Below, piece after piece: positions 26,542 through 36,035 of a DNA stretch of 64,000 nucleotides. The notes beneath the pieces are model-generated. The model was not told where the DNA came from. It worked only from the letters and a program-made list of their open reading frames with translations, and made no database searches. The translations under genes were made by a program, and so were the position numbers. Each line of letters starts with the position of its first letter. The stretch's first letter is position 1. Source of the stretch: Pseudomonas paracarnis (GTDB lineage: Bacteria > Pseudomonadota > Gammaproteobacteria > Pseudomonadales > Pseudomonadaceae); NCBI RefSeq assembly GCF_904063055.1, contig NZ_CAJFCN010000008.1:124001-188000 (forward strand), in the 5' to 3' direction.

Positions 26542-26571
26542 AAAACGCCGATCATCACTGATCGGCGTTTT
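26542..26571. terminator. Bidirectional terminator between the LuxR-type gene and the tRNA operon
   Basis: A perfect 13-bp stem (AAAACGCCGATCA / TGATCGGCGTTTT) with a TCAC loop. On the minus strand it lies 10 bp beyond the last tRNA and ends the tRNA transcript; on the plus strand it follows the LuxR-type gene. Confidence 0.9.
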
Positions 26572-26580
26572 CGTTAAATA

Positions 26581-26656
<76 letters not shown>

Positions 26657-26659
26657 AAA

Positions 26660-26735
26660 TGGCGTCCCCTAGGGGACTCGAACCCCTGTTACCGCCGTGA
26701 AAGGGCGGTGTCCTAGGCCACTAGACGAAGGGGAC
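26660..26735 (-). tRNA. tRNA-Glu (TTC)
   Basis: 76 nt with encoded CCA. Acceptor GTCCCCT pairs with AGGGGAC, anticodon loop CCTTTCACG (anticodon TTC), T-loop GGTTCGAGTCC. It lies 3 bp from the adjacent tRNA-Gly. Confidence 0.97.
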
Positions 26736-26840
26736 ACGCTACTGAAACACATGGTGTGTGTTCCAGTGCCCAGAGGCCTTGTCCGAAGACTTGGTCCTGG
26801 TTTCACTCAATGCCGCCCGAAGGCCACACTGCTTGTAAAT

Positions 26841-26916
<76 letters not shown>

Positions 26917-26919
26917 ATA

Positions 26920-26995
26920 TGGCGTCCCCTAGGGGACTCGAACCCCTGTTACCGCCGTGAAAGGGCGGTGTCCTAGGCCACTAGACGAAGGGGAC
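26920..26995 (-). tRNA. tRNA-Glu (TTC), second copy
   Basis: Identical in sequence to the tRNA-Glu at 26660-26735. It is the first tRNA of the transcript, about 55 bp downstream of the promoter. Confidence 0.97.
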
Positions 26996-27050
26996 ACACG
27001 TACAACATTCACTCCCTACCGCGTTTCGCTGTGTGCTTTACGCTGTAAGT

Positions 27051-27086
27051 GGCGCGCATTCTATGGATGGATTGAAAGGTCGTCAA
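27051..27086 (-). promoter_or_regulatory. Sigma-70 promoter of the tRNA operon
   Basis: On the minus strand TTGACG (-35, 27086-27081), exactly 17 bp, then TAGAAT (-10, 27063-27058), followed by a GC-rich discriminator GCGCGCC. A near-consensus promoter with this discriminator is typical of stable-RNA genes under stringent control. Confidence 0.85.
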
Positions 27087-27354
27087 CCCCCAAGGATAAA
27101 TTTATTTAAATCAATGACTTCGCCATGGTTTCACGGCCTTCGCGGGCATTGGCACCGTCCGAGCCTTGACGCCTATATTCTGGCGTTCGACAAGACGCTA
27201 TAGTTCACCCAGGCAAATGATGGCAATGTGCATCCATTCAGGGAACGCCTACTTATATAGAAGAAATCACCTGGGCAACTGGTCGATCGGTCCTATCCGC
27301 CGGATGACCCAGTCACTACACTCCACAGCAAACCCTATTAAAGAGGTCACACCA

Positions 27355-28125
27355 GTGACACCACTCATGATCACCCTGCTGGTAATAGCCGGGATCGTAA
27401 TACTGATCGCCATTGGCTACATGAACCACGTGGTGGAAAACAACAAGCTGGAAAAGAAGCGTACCGAGATCGAGCTTAACGATCGGCTGCGTCGCTGCGG
27501 TGAAATTACCGAGACCTTCCCCGGCCAACTGATGACCCCAGCGCTCAAGCTATTGCTGGCTCGCCTGGAACTGAACGTCAACCAGCGCCTGTTGAATCTC
27601 AACAAGTCCAGCACACCGCTCAAGGCGCGTATCATCGAACTGAATGCGCTGATCGCCCAAGGCGAATCGATTCCGGTGGCCAACCCACCGGCACCGATCC
27701 AGACCGAGGCCAAGGCCAAGGACGTGCGCTTCCTGCTCGAAGCCCTGCACGGCCAAGTCACCCGCGCCGCGCAGGATGGCTTCCTGCCGACCAACGAAGC
27801 CAAGCACTGGATCAAGGAAATCCGTCATATCCTGGTGCTGCTGCACATCGAGTTTTTCAACAACCTCGGCCAGCACGCCCTGCTGCAAGGCCAACCCGGC
27901 CAGGCACGCCTGGCGTTCGAACGCGGCGTGCAGTACCTGCGCAAACAGCCGGAGCCGGTGCTCTACAGCGCCCAGTTGCAACTGCTGGAGTCCCAATTGG
28001 CGCGCGCCAACTCCACAGTGCTGACCAACAGCCAGCCTGCCGAGGACGAAGTCAACGAGTTGACCGAGGGCTTGAAAGTCGTCGACGCCGATGCCGAGTG
28101 GAAGAAGAAAGCTATCTACGATTGA
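27355..28125 (+). CDS. Membrane-anchored protein of unknown function
   Basis: I do not recognise the family. The protein has 256 residues with one N-terminal transmembrane helix (about 4-24, LMITLLVIAGIVILIAIGYM), then a cytoplasmic or periplasmic helical region. A segment at about 185-225 (GQHALLQGQPGQARLAFERGVQYLRKQ) resembles a TPR-like helical pair, and the C-terminus is acidic. The GTG at 27355 has AGAGG 8 nt upstream; an ATG 12 bp later is possible. The gap before it (about 270 bp after the tRNA promoter) holds no gene I can support. Confidence 0.7.
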   Translation: MTPLMITLLVIAGIVILIAIGYMNHVVENNKLEKKRTEIELNDRLRRCGEITETFPGQLMTPALKLLLARLELNVNQRLLNLNKSSTPLKARIIELNALIAQGESIPVANPPAPIQTEAKAKDVRFLLEALHGQVTRAAQDGFLPTNEAKHWIKEIRHILVLLHIEFFNNLGQHALLQGQPGQARLAFERGVQYLRKQPEPVLYSAQLQLLESQLARANSTVLTNSQPAEDEVNELTEGLKVVDADAEWKKKAIYD

Positions 28126-28164
28126 TGGCATCGCGAACGCAATGCTCAAAGCAACGAACATCAA

Positions 28165-28320
28165 AGCTGGCTTGCCTGCGAAGACGTCGGCTCAGCAACA
28201 TTGATGTTGACTGACACACCGCTTTCGCGAGCAAGCCCGCTCCCACAGTGGGATTGTGGGGTGTCAGGTAGGTGAGCATCGGCTGGCAGGCCTTCATCGC
28301 AGGCAAGCCAGCTCCCACAG
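28165..28320. repeat. REP cluster with three heads of two subtypes
   Basis: Left head of the AGCTGGCTTGCCTGCGA type, a middle GCGAGCAAGCCCGCTCCCAC head, and a right GCAGGCAAGCCAGCTCCCAC head. It looks like one REPIN plus a neighbouring single REP in the gap between the membrane protein and the hydrolase. Confidence 0.8.
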
Positions 28321-28413
28321 TGAAATCATCACATGCCATCAATGTGCACCTATCCTCCTGCCCCCGACTAGCGTAAAAAAGTGCCCCTCACTCCGTGAAA
28401 CTAGAGGCCTGTT

Positions 28414-29226
28414 ATGCCTGTCGCCGTGATTGATAGACAACCGCTGCACTATATCGACCAGGGCGCCGGCCCCGTCGTGCTACTGGGTTCGAGTTACCTG
28501 TGGGCCAGCGACATGTGGGCGCCGCAGATTGAAGCGCTGTCGCGGCAGTACCGCGTGATCGTCCCCGAGTTGTGGGGCCACGGTGAGTCCGGGCCGTTGC
28601 CAGCAAACACCCATTCCCTGGATGACCTCGCCCGCCAGGCCCTGGCGCTGCTGGATCACTTGAGCATCGAACAAGCCAACCTGGTGGGCCTCTCGGTCGG
28701 CGGCATGTGGGGCGCACGCCTGGCGCTGCTGGCTCCCGAGCGCATCAACACCGTGGTGCTGATGGACACCTACCTAGGGGCTGAACCCGAAGCAACGCGC
28801 CAGTACTATTTCTCGCTGTTCAAGATGATTGAAGACGCCGGGGCGATCCCCGAACCGTTGCTGGATGTGATCGCACCGATCTTCTTCCGCCCGAACATCG
28901 ACCGCGAATCCGCGCTGTACCAGGACTTTCGCCAGTCACTGCAAGGCTTCCCCAAAGAACGCTTGCTGGACAGTATCGTGCCACTGGGCCGCCTGATCTT
29001 CAGCCGCAAAGACATCTTGGCGCACTTACCTGCATTGGACTCCGACACCACCCTGGTGATGTGCGGCGAGCAGGACAAACCCCGGCCACCCGCCGAGTCC
29101 GAGGAAATGGCCGACCTGATCGGTTGCAGCCTGATCCTGATCCCCGAAGCCGGGCATATCTCCAGCCGCGAGAACCCGGATTTCGTCAACGAGGCGCTGC
29201 TGACCTTCCTCGCCAACCACGCCTGA
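28414..29226 (+). CDS. Alpha/beta hydrolase
   Basis: Soluble hydrolase of 270 residues with the full alpha/beta-hydrolase triad visible: nucleophile S94 in GLSVGG, acid D221 in GEQDKPR, and H248 in EAGHISS. It has an oxyanion-type LLGSSYLW near residue 23 and a lid region at about 120-190. The specific reaction (ester, lactone, epoxide, or C-C bond) cannot be told. It is a single gene facing the chemoreceptor gene tail to tail. Confidence 0.9.
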   Translation: MPVAVIDRQPLHYIDQGAGPVVLLGSSYLWASDMWAPQIEALSRQYRVIVPELWGHGESGPLPANTHSLDDLARQALALLDHLSIEQANLVGLSVGGMWGARLALLAPERINTVVLMDTYLGAEPEATRQYYFSLFKMIEDAGAIPEPLLDVIAPIFFRPNIDRESALYQDFRQSLQGFPKERLLDSIVPLGRLIFSRKDILAHLPALDSDTTLVMCGEQDKPRPPAESEEMADLIGCSLILIPEAGHISSRENPDFVNEALLTFLANHA

Positions 29227-29262
29227 TCGCCCTGCCCTCAGATCGCAGCGTCTACGCTGCGA

Positions 29263-31230
29263 TCAAAGGCGGAAATGCCCCACCATCCCCTTGAGTTGCG
29301 CGCCCAACTGCGCCAACTGGATGCTCGAGGCGGCATTGCCTTGCATGCTCAACGCAGAATGATCGGCACTCGCCCGAATACTGGTGACACTGCGGTTGAT
29401 CTCTTCGGCCACCGAGCTTTGCTCCTCGGCGGCGGCGGCGATCTGTTGGTTCATCTGCTGGATCAATGAAACAGCCGCCGCGATGCTGCCCAAGGCCCCT
29501 TCGGTCTCCAGTGCATCACTGACCGCCAGTTTCACCAGCTCGCCACTCTGCTGGATCTGCTGCACCGAGGACTGCGCCGCACTGCGCAGCGTGCTGACCA
29601 GCCGTTCGATTTCCTCGGTCGATTGTTGGGTGCGCTTGGCCAGTGCCCGCACTTCATCGGCCACCACCGCAAAGCCACGGCCCTGCTCACCGGCACGCGC
29701 CGCCTCAATCGCAGCGTTCAAAGCCAGCAAGTTGGTCTGTTCGGCCACGCTCTGGATCACGCTCAAGACGGTACCTATATTCTGGATTTGGGCGCTGAGG
29801 CTTTCGATGCTGGCGCTGGCACTGTTGCTCGACGTCGCCAGCAATTCGATACGCTGAAGGCTCATGCGTACCACCTGTTGGCCGCTATCGACTTTGGCAT
29901 CCGCGGTCTGCGCGGCTTGGGCCGCCTGCTCGGCATTGCGTGCCACATCGTGCACCGTGGCGGTCATCTGGTTCATCGCCGTGGCGACTTGCTCGGTTTC
30001 GTCCTTCTGGTTGCTGACTTCGGCAGTGGTTTGCTCGGTGACGCTGGACAATGAATGCGCGGAGCTGGCGAGCTGTTCGATCCCCGCCTGCAACCCGCTG
30101 ACCATCTGGCTCAAGCTATTGCTCATCTGCTGCATCGCCTGCATCAACTGGCCGATTTCATCACGACGGCTGATCTCCATGCGCCCACTCAGGTCACCCG
30201 AGGCGATCTGCTGGGCCACGGCGATCACCGCGCGCAACGGCGCAACAATCAAGCGAGTGATCACCCATGCAGCGATCAAGCCCACCAGCAGCGCCAGGGC
30301 GGATGAGCCGATGATCAGCAACGTGCTGTGCTGCAACTGTGTTTGCATGGACTGGTCTTCGGCGGCATACGCCTGGTTGACCCGGCTGACCACTTGCTCG
30401 GCGCGGTCATGCAATTGCGTGTAGACCACTTTTTCCTGGGCCAGCAGCCCGGTGTATTCGCCGAGCTTTTCACTGAACGACGCGATATGCCCGGCGACTT
30501 CGTTGAGCACGGTCTGGTAGCCGGGGTCCTTGACCGTGGTTTTGAGTGTCTCGACTTCAGCCAGGGCCTGGTCGGCTTGCTCGATCTTGCCCTGCCCGGC
30601 GTCGTCTGCGTCCGCCCTGCGGCTCTGATCCAGGCGCACCCGCGCTTCGTTCATGGCCTGCAACATCAGCCGCGACACCTGGCTGACCTGCCCTGCCTGC
30701 TCGATAAACGCCGCGCCCTCCTTGCCTTGGCTTTCCTTGAGGCCATAGGCGCCGTCGTCCGCCAGCCCGGCTTGCAGCACATCCAGGTTATTGGCCACGC
30801 TGGACACCGACCAACTGGCCATTTCCAGGGCGAGGTCTTTGGTCTGGGTCAACTCGACGAACTCATCGAATGCCTGGCGATAGGCGACCAAAGCTTGCTC
30901 AACATCACCCATCACTCGCTCGTTGCTGGCGGACCGCGCCTTGAGACGCGTGGCCTGGGCCATCAGCGCATCGACACTGGCATGCAGGGCCTCAACGGCC
31001 TTGGGGTCGGCGTGCAACGCATAGTCTTGCTCGATCAAGCGCACCTTGAGCAGGTCGCTGTTGAGCGTCGACATCGACGTAAGACCCTCGAAGCGCTGGC
31101 CGATGGTCTGCAGGGACCACACACCGATGGCCGCTACCAGGGCCGTCAACAGCAGTACCAGGGTAAAACCCAAGCCGAGTTTTTTTGCCATACCCATGTT
31201 GGCGAAACGTCGTTGCACGCCCGAAATCAT
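29263..31230 (-). CDS. Methyl-accepting chemotaxis protein with HBM-like sensor domain
   Basis: Transmembrane chemoreceptor of 655 residues. Helix 1 is at about 17-37, a periplasmic domain of about 245 residues follows, then helix 2 (about 290-310), a HAMP domain, and the signalling hairpin with the hallmark NLLALNAAIEAARAGEQGRG. The long all-helical periplasmic region with LIEQDYALHADPKAVEALH resembles the bimodular HBM domain of McpS-type receptors, which bind organic acids or amines. No CheR-tethering pentapeptide is at the C-terminus. The ATG at 31230 follows AGAGGA. Ligand unknown. Confidence 0.88.
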   Translation of the reverse strand: MISGVQRRFANMGMAKKLGLGFTLVLLLTALVAAIGVWSLQTIGQRFEGLTSMSTLNSDLLKVRLIEQDYALHADPKAVEALHASVDALMAQATRLKARSASNERVMGDVEQALVAYRQAFDEFVELTQTKDLALEMASWSVSSVANNLDVLQAGLADDGAYGLKESQGKEGAAFIEQAGQVSQVSRLMLQAMNEARVRLDQSRRADADDAGQGKIEQADQALAEVETLKTTVKDPGYQTVLNEVAGHIASFSEKLGEYTGLLAQEKVVYTQLHDRAEQVVSRVNQAYAAEDQSMQTQLQHSTLLIIGSSALALLVGLIAAWVITRLIVAPLRAVIAVAQQIASGDLSGRMEISRRDEIGQLMQAMQQMSNSLSQMVSGLQAGIEQLASSAHSLSSVTEQTTAEVSNQKDETEQVATAMNQMTATVHDVARNAEQAAQAAQTADAKVDSGQQVVRMSLQRIELLATSSNSASASIESLSAQIQNIGTVLSVIQSVAEQTNLLALNAAIEAARAGEQGRGFAVVADEVRALAKRTQQSTEEIERLVSTLRSAAQSSVQQIQQSGELVKLAVSDALETEGALGSIAAAVSLIQQMNQQIAAAAEEQSSVAEEINRSVTSIRASADHSALSMQGNAASSIQLAQLGAQLKGMVGHFRL

Positions 31231-31343
31231 TGCACTTGATCCTCTTGCGATGGCAAATGCCATAAGCCAGGTTTACAAGCAGCGAGATTCGCAACCCCGA
31301 GGCACTGAGCACAAGCCGCTGGCGCCGGAATAATGGCAAAAAG

Positions 31344-32756
31344 CTACATGTGCGTCGTTTTCAGAATGGTCGAGGTCGATCTCGCTGCACCCATAGCGCG
31401 GAACAGCGTCAATGCGCGTTGATCAGCGGCGTAGGCCACATTGATGCGCAGCCATTCGCTGCGCTCACCCGTGGGGCTGAACAACGCACCCGGCGACAGC
31501 AACACACCCAGCCGCTGGGCGCAGGCTTGCAATCGCAAGGGGTCGGCCAAGCCTGGTCGTGCCCACAGGAACATCCCGCCCGCGGGTGCGGCAAATACCT
31601 GCCACTCTTCATCCTCCAGCACCTGCAGAGTGGCAGCCATCTGCGCAGTCAGGCGCTTGCGCAGGCGCTGCATCCACTTACGGTAAGTGCCGTTACTCAG
31701 CAACGTCGCCACCATGGCTTCGGCAAACCGTGAGGTGCCGATGCCTGTCAGGGTCTTGAGCTGGACCAATTGCGTGATGATCGCGGCATTGGCGCACAGG
31801 TAACCCACGCGCAGGGCACTGCTCAGTGTCTTGGAAAAGCTCGACACATAGATCACCCGCTCATCATGGGCAAGCGCCGACAAGCGTGTGCAACTGGCAT
31901 GTTGCAGGTCGCCGTAAACGTCCTCTTCGATAATCAGGAAGTCGCGCTCGCGTGCCAACTCCAACAAGCGCTCCGCCACCGGACGACTCAAACTGGTCCC
32001 CGTGGGGTTGTGATACAGGCTGTTGATGAACAGGCACTTGGGCCGGTGGGTGTGCAGCAGCGCTTCCAATGCCGGAATATCCGGGCCACCACGGGTGCGC
32101 GGCACTTGCAGCAGCGTAACGCCCTGAAAGGCCAGTTGGCGATAGAGATTGCCATACCCGGGTGTCTCGACCACCACCTTATCACCTGGCTTGAGCAGCG
32201 TGCGTATCAGCAGGTCCTGGGCATGGCTGGCGCCGTGGGTGGTGAGAATACGGTCCAGGCTGGTGGGCACGTGTATCTGGGTCAGGCGTTTGAGCAGTTG
32301 TTCGCGCAACGCCGGCAACCCCAAGGGTGTGCTGTAGTTGAACAGGCCGCCAGTGTCGGTACGGCTCAGTTCGCGGATCGCGTAATTGATGTCATCGCTT
32401 TCGCGCCAGGTGTCGGGTAGCCAGCCGCAGCCCAGCTTCAGCTGGCCCAGTGGGCCATCGGTAAATGCCCCCCAGCCCTGTTCCGCACCCTCATACCAAT
32501 GGTTTTCGTGGACCGTCGTGGGTGACGCCACCACAAACCCCGAGCCATGTCGGGGGGCCAGCAGCCCCTGGGCCACCAATCGTTCGAATGCCTCGATCAC
32601 ACTGGCCTGGCTCAGCAGGTTATCGAGGGCCAATTGGCGAATGGACGGCAAGCGTGTGCCAGGGCTCACCCCCTCCTTGCGAATCCATTCTGCCACCGCG
32701 CTGACGATCTGCTGAACAACCGGTACCAGGGCTTGTCGATCGATCCCTAAATCCAT
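31344..32756 (-). CDS. MocR-type transcriptional regulator / aminotransferase-like protein
   Basis: Regulator of 470 residues. The N-terminal GntR winged helix (about 10-75: PSIRQLALDNLLSQASVIEAFERL) is joined to a fold-type I PLP domain containing EEDVYGDL and the PLP lysine in SSFSKTLSS. It is a second MocR-type protein, about 10 kb from the first and clearly different in sequence. An AACTGT / ACAGTT dyad lies directly upstream. The oxidoreductase genes beside it are in the same direction or separate, so its target is unclear. Confidence 0.88.
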   Translation of the reverse strand: MDLGIDRQALVPVVQQIVSAVAEWIRKEGVSPGTRLPSIRQLALDNLLSQASVIEAFERLVAQGLLAPRHGSGFVVASPTTVHENHWYEGAEQGWGAFTDGPLGQLKLGCGWLPDTWRESDDINYAIRELSRTDTGGLFNYSTPLGLPALREQLLKRLTQIHVPTSLDRILTTHGASHAQDLLIRTLLKPGDKVVVETPGYGNLYRQLAFQGVTLLQVPRTRGGPDIPALEALLHTHRPKCLFINSLYHNPTGTSLSRPVAERLLELARERDFLIIEEDVYGDLQHASCTRLSALAHDERVIYVSSFSKTLSSALRVGYLCANAAIITQLVQLKTLTGIGTSRFAEAMVATLLSNGTYRKWMQRLRKRLTAQMAATLQVLEDEEWQVFAAPAGGMFLWARPGLADPLRLQACAQRLGVLLSPGALFSPTGERSEWLRINVAYAADQRALTLFRAMGAARSTSTILKTTHM

Positions 32757-32770
32757 GAGCCACTCACTTC

Positions 32771-32795
32771 AACTGTCTGTTAACCCAAAACAGTT
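32771..32795. promoter_or_regulatory. Dyad upstream of the MocR-type gene
   Basis: Inverted repeat AACTGT-N13-ACAGTT, overlapping direct repeats of the GTTAA type, placed 15-39 bp ahead of the start codon. A possible self-regulatory site. Confidence 0.35.
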
Positions 32796-32956
32796 AAGCA
32801 CAGAAGCTCAGTAAAACCGGCCGCCAACTTTTATTAAAGTATTGATTTTATTGGGTTATTTACCTAGTGAAACATATTCGGGCGCAGCCCACTGCCCGCC
32901 ATGGAAACGCCCCACAGCACCTGGCTCTGTTTTCGAATGCCACGCGACCTGCCGTC

Positions 32957-33718
32957 CTAGATCGCTGTCGCGCCGCCGTCCACCGCCAGGGCCTGACCGG
33001 TGGTAAATGCTGCGCCATCACTGCACAGGTACAACACGGCGCTGGCGATTTCCTCAACCTTGCCAATGCGTCCGACCGGGTGCATGGCGGCGGCAAACTC
33101 AGCCTTGCGTGGGTCGGCCTCATAGGCGCGGCGAAACATGTCGGTATCAATCACGGCCGGGCAGACCGCATTCACGCGGATTTTCTTCTTCGCATACTCG
33201 ATGGCCGCCGACTTCGTCAGCCCGATCACCGCATGCTTGGACGCCGCATAGATGCTCATCTTCGGTGCCGCCCCCAACCCCGCCACCGATGCGGTGTTGA
33301 CGATGGCCCCACCGCCCTGGGCCAACAGCAACGGCAGCTGATACTTCATGCACAGCCACACGCCTTTGACGTTAACCCCCATGATCGCATCGAACTCATC
33401 AAGACTGCCGTCGGCCAGCTTGCCCTTCTCGATCTCGATGCCGGCGTTGTTGAAGGCGTAGTCCAGGCGTCCATAGGTGGCGACGGTCTGAGCCATCAAT
33501 TGCTGCACGTCCGCGTCGAGCGTGACGTTGCAGCGCACAAATATCCCTTCGCCACCGGCCTGGTGGATCAATGCCACAGTGCCCTCACCTCCCGCCACAT
33601 CAAGGTCAGCGACCACCACCTTCAAGCCTTCGGCGGCGAATGCCAGCGCGGTGGCGCGGCCAATACCAGCGGCGGCGCCGGTCACCAAGGCGACCTGGCC
33701 GGAAAACGTCATGCTCAT
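32957..33718 (-). CDS. Short-chain dehydrogenase/reductase
   Basis: Classical SDR of 253 residues. NAD(P)-binding TGAAAGIG is at 13-20, NNAG at 90-93, and the catalytic residues are S144, Y157 and K161 (YAASK). D38/D40 after the second beta strand suggest NAD preference. The ATG at 33718 has AGGA 8 nt upstream. It is a single gene, with no pathway partner beside it. Substrate unknown. Confidence 0.92.
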   Translation of the reverse strand: MSMTFSGQVALVTGAAAGIGRATALAFAAEGLKVVVADLDVAGGEGTVALIHQAGGEGIFVRCNVTLDADVQQLMAQTVATYGRLDYAFNNAGIEIEKGKLADGSLDEFDAIMGVNVKGVWLCMKYQLPLLLAQGGGAIVNTASVAGLGAAPKMSIYAASKHAVIGLTKSAAIEYAKKKIRVNAVCPAVIDTDMFRRAYEADPRKAEFAAAMHPVGRIGKVEEIASAVLYLCSDGAAFTTGQALAVDGGATAI

Positions 33719-33946
33719 GGGAACTGTCCTGTGGGGTTAGTAGCGATGGAGCGAGTCTAGCCAACGTCGGGAGCCGCACGTCAGCACTATCAGAAGGCCG
33801 GTTGGCGCTGCATGAATCGCAGTGATAAAGCGGACCGGCTGATTATCAATGAGGCCTATTGCCGGGCATTCGCCTGCGCCGCACACCCTTGCCCTTCTGC
33901 CACTGAGGGTCTATCACTCATGTTCCATTTCTAAAGAGTCCTTGCC

Positions 33947-34954
33947 ATGACCGCCCAGACCAACCGCCAATTTCTGCTCGCCAAACGCCCGGTCGGTGCC
34001 GCCACGCGCGAGACCTTCACTTACCAGGAAGTACCGGTGGGCGAACCCCAGGAAGGCCAGGTGCTGGTGCGCAATGAATACCTGTCCCTCGACCCGGCCA
34101 TGCGTGGCTGGATGAATGAAGGCAAGTCCTACATCCCACCAGTAGGCATCGGCGAAGTGATGCGCGCCCTGGGCGTAGGCAAGGTGATTGCCTCGAAGCA
34201 TCCGAACTTCGCGGTGGGGGACTACGTGAACGGTGCACTGGGCGTGCAGGATTACTTCCTTGGCGAGCCCCGTGGTTTCTATAAGGTGGACCCCAAGCTA
34301 GCGCCCCTGCCCCGCTACCTGTCCGCCCTGGGCATGACCGGCATGACGGCGTACTTTGCCCTGCTGGACACCGGCGCACCGAAAACCGGTGACACCGTGG
34401 TGATCTCTGGTGCTGCCGGTGCCGTGGGTAGCATCGCCGGGCAGATCGCCAAGCTCAAAGGCTGTCGCGTGGTGGGGATCGCCGGTGGCGCCGAAAAGTG
34501 CAAGTTCCTGGTGGATGAGCTGGGCTTCGACGCCGCCATCGACTACAAAAACGAAGACGTGCCCGCCGCCCTCAAGCGCGAGTGCCCCAAAGGCGTGGAC
34601 GTGTATTTCGATAACGTCGGCGGGGATATTCTCGACGCCGTGCTCAGCCGCCTGGCGCTCAAAGCCCGCGTAGTGATTTGCGGCGCAATCAGCCAGTACA
34701 ACAACAAGGAAGCGGTCAAAGGTCCGGCCAACTACCTGTCATTGCTGGTCAATCGTGCGCGCATGGAAGGCTTTGTGGTGATGGACCACGCGGCGAACTT
34801 CGCGGCGGCGGGCCAGGAAATGGCCGGCTGGATGGCCCAGGGCAAGCTCAAGAGCAAGGAAGATATTGTCGAAGGGCTGGAGACATTCCCGGAAACGCTG
34901 ATGAAGCTGTTCAATGGCGAGAACTTCGGGAAGTTGGTGCTCAAAGTCAGCTGA
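33947..34954 (+). CDS. NADP-dependent medium-chain oxidoreductase (curcumin/double-bond reductase-like)
   Basis: MDR-superfamily reductase of 335 residues without catalytic zinc ligands. The nucleotide fold is at about 150-200 (SGAAGAVGSIAGQIAKLKG), with the family signatures YLSLDPAMRGWM (45-56) and VDVYFDNVGG (about 217-226). Relatives reduce alpha,beta-unsaturated carbonyls with NADPH, sometimes called CurA or leukotriene B4 dehydrogenase-like. The start fits the conserved N-terminus. A single-gene unit followed by a REPIN. Confidence 0.92.
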   Translation: MTAQTNRQFLLAKRPVGAATRETFTYQEVPVGEPQEGQVLVRNEYLSLDPAMRGWMNEGKSYIPPVGIGEVMRALGVGKVIASKHPNFAVGDYVNGALGVQDYFLGEPRGFYKVDPKLAPLPRYLSALGMTGMTAYFALLDTGAPKTGDTVVISGAAGAVGSIAGQIAKLKGCRVVGIAGGAEKCKFLVDELGFDAAIDYKNEDVPAALKRECPKGVDVYFDNVGGDILDAVLSRLALKARVVICGAISQYNNKEAVKGPANYLSLLVNRARMEGFVVMDHAANFAAAGQEMAGWMAQGKLKSKEDIVEGLETFPETLMKLFNGENFGKLVLKVS

Positions 34955-34970
34955 AACAACACAAAAACAA

Positions 34971-35059
34971 ATGTGGGAGCTGGCTTGCCTGCGATGCAAG
35001 CAACTCGGTTTCTAAGTGATACCCAGTTGATACTATCGCAGGCAAGCCAGCTCCCACAT
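34971..35059. repeat. REPIN
   Basis: Inverted pair of TGTGGGAGCTGGCTTGCCTG cores around about 40 bp of loop, between two convergent genes. Confidence 0.9.
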
Positions 35060-35077
35060 TTTTGCTCACTCTAAAAA

Positions 35078-35776
35078 TCAGGCGATCTCGGCGACGACCG
35101 CTGCCAACGCCTTGGCAGGATCCGCCGCCTGGCTGATCGGACGGCCAATCACCAGGTAATCCGAGCCCGCATCCAGGGCCTGGCGTGGGGTCAGGATGCG
35201 ACGTTGGTCATCCTGGGCGCTGCCGGTGGGACGGATACCCGGTGTCACCAGTTGCAACGACGGGTGAGCGTTCTTCAAGGCCTGGGCTTCCAGGGCCGAA
35301 CACACCAGGCCGTCGAGGCCGGCTTTCTGCGCCAGGGCTGCCAGGCGCAACACCTGAACCTGCGGCTCGATATCCAGGCCAATACCTGCCAGGTCTTCAC
35401 GCTCCATGCTGGTGAGCACGGTTACACCGATCAACAACGGTTTTGGGCCGCTGCGCTGTTCCAGCACTTCGCGGCAGGCGCTCATCATGCGCAGGCCACC
35501 GGAGCAGTGCACATTGACCATCCACACGCCCATCTCGGCCGCGGCTTTGACGGCCATCGCCGTGGTGTTGGGGATGTCATGGAATTTCAGGTCCAGGAAC
35601 ACTTCGAAGCCTTTGTCACGCAGGGCGCCGACGATTTCCGCCGCGCAACTGGTAAACAGTTCCTTGCCGACCTTGACCCGGCAAAGCTTGGGGTCCAACT
35701 GGTCAGCCAGCTTCAGTGCGGCGTCACGGGTGGGGTAATCCAGGGCGACGATGATAGGAGTCTGGCAGACGGACAT
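35078..35776 (-). CDS. pyrF: Orotidine 5'-phosphate decarboxylase
   Basis: Last step of de novo UMP synthesis, 232 residues. The catalytic tetrad motif DLKFHDIPNT is at 62-71 (D62, K64, D67), with K38 of the KVGKELF segment and the phosphate-binding VTPGIRP and VIGRPI motifs near the C-terminus. Length matches bacterial PyrF. It is monocistronic here. Confidence 0.97.
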   Translation of the reverse strand: MSVCQTPIIVALDYPTRDAALKLADQLDPKLCRVKVGKELFTSCAAEIVGALRDKGFEVFLDLKFHDIPNTTAMAVKAAAEMGVWMVNVHCSGGLRMMSACREVLEQRSGPKPLLIGVTVLTSMEREDLAGIGLDIEPQVQVLRLAALAQKAGLDGLVCSALEAQALKNAHPSLQLVTPGIRPTGSAQDDQRRILTPRQALDAGSDYLVIGRPISQAADPAKALAAVVAEIA

Positions 35777-36035
35777 TGGAATGGGCTCTCAGGCAAGTCG
35801 AAATCGGCGCGGATTGTAGCGCAAGCAGCGCCGTTGCGGGATCCGATGATCGGTAAATACTGATCAAGCGCCCAATACCGGCGATTCAGAGCAATTGTTT
35901 CAACCCCGATACATTCACGACACGCCCCCAATACGCCGCCCGGCTAGCCTCGCGCACATGACCGTCCGCCCAGCACTTCCAGCCCTGGAACTGGGCGCCT
36001 ATGCTGACAGCCACACTCAGGCAGATGACCTCGCT

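Noticed and set aside
32867..33760. Long plus-strand open frame opposite the SDR gene
   Set aside because: Antisense shadow; SDR motifs are complete on the minus strand.
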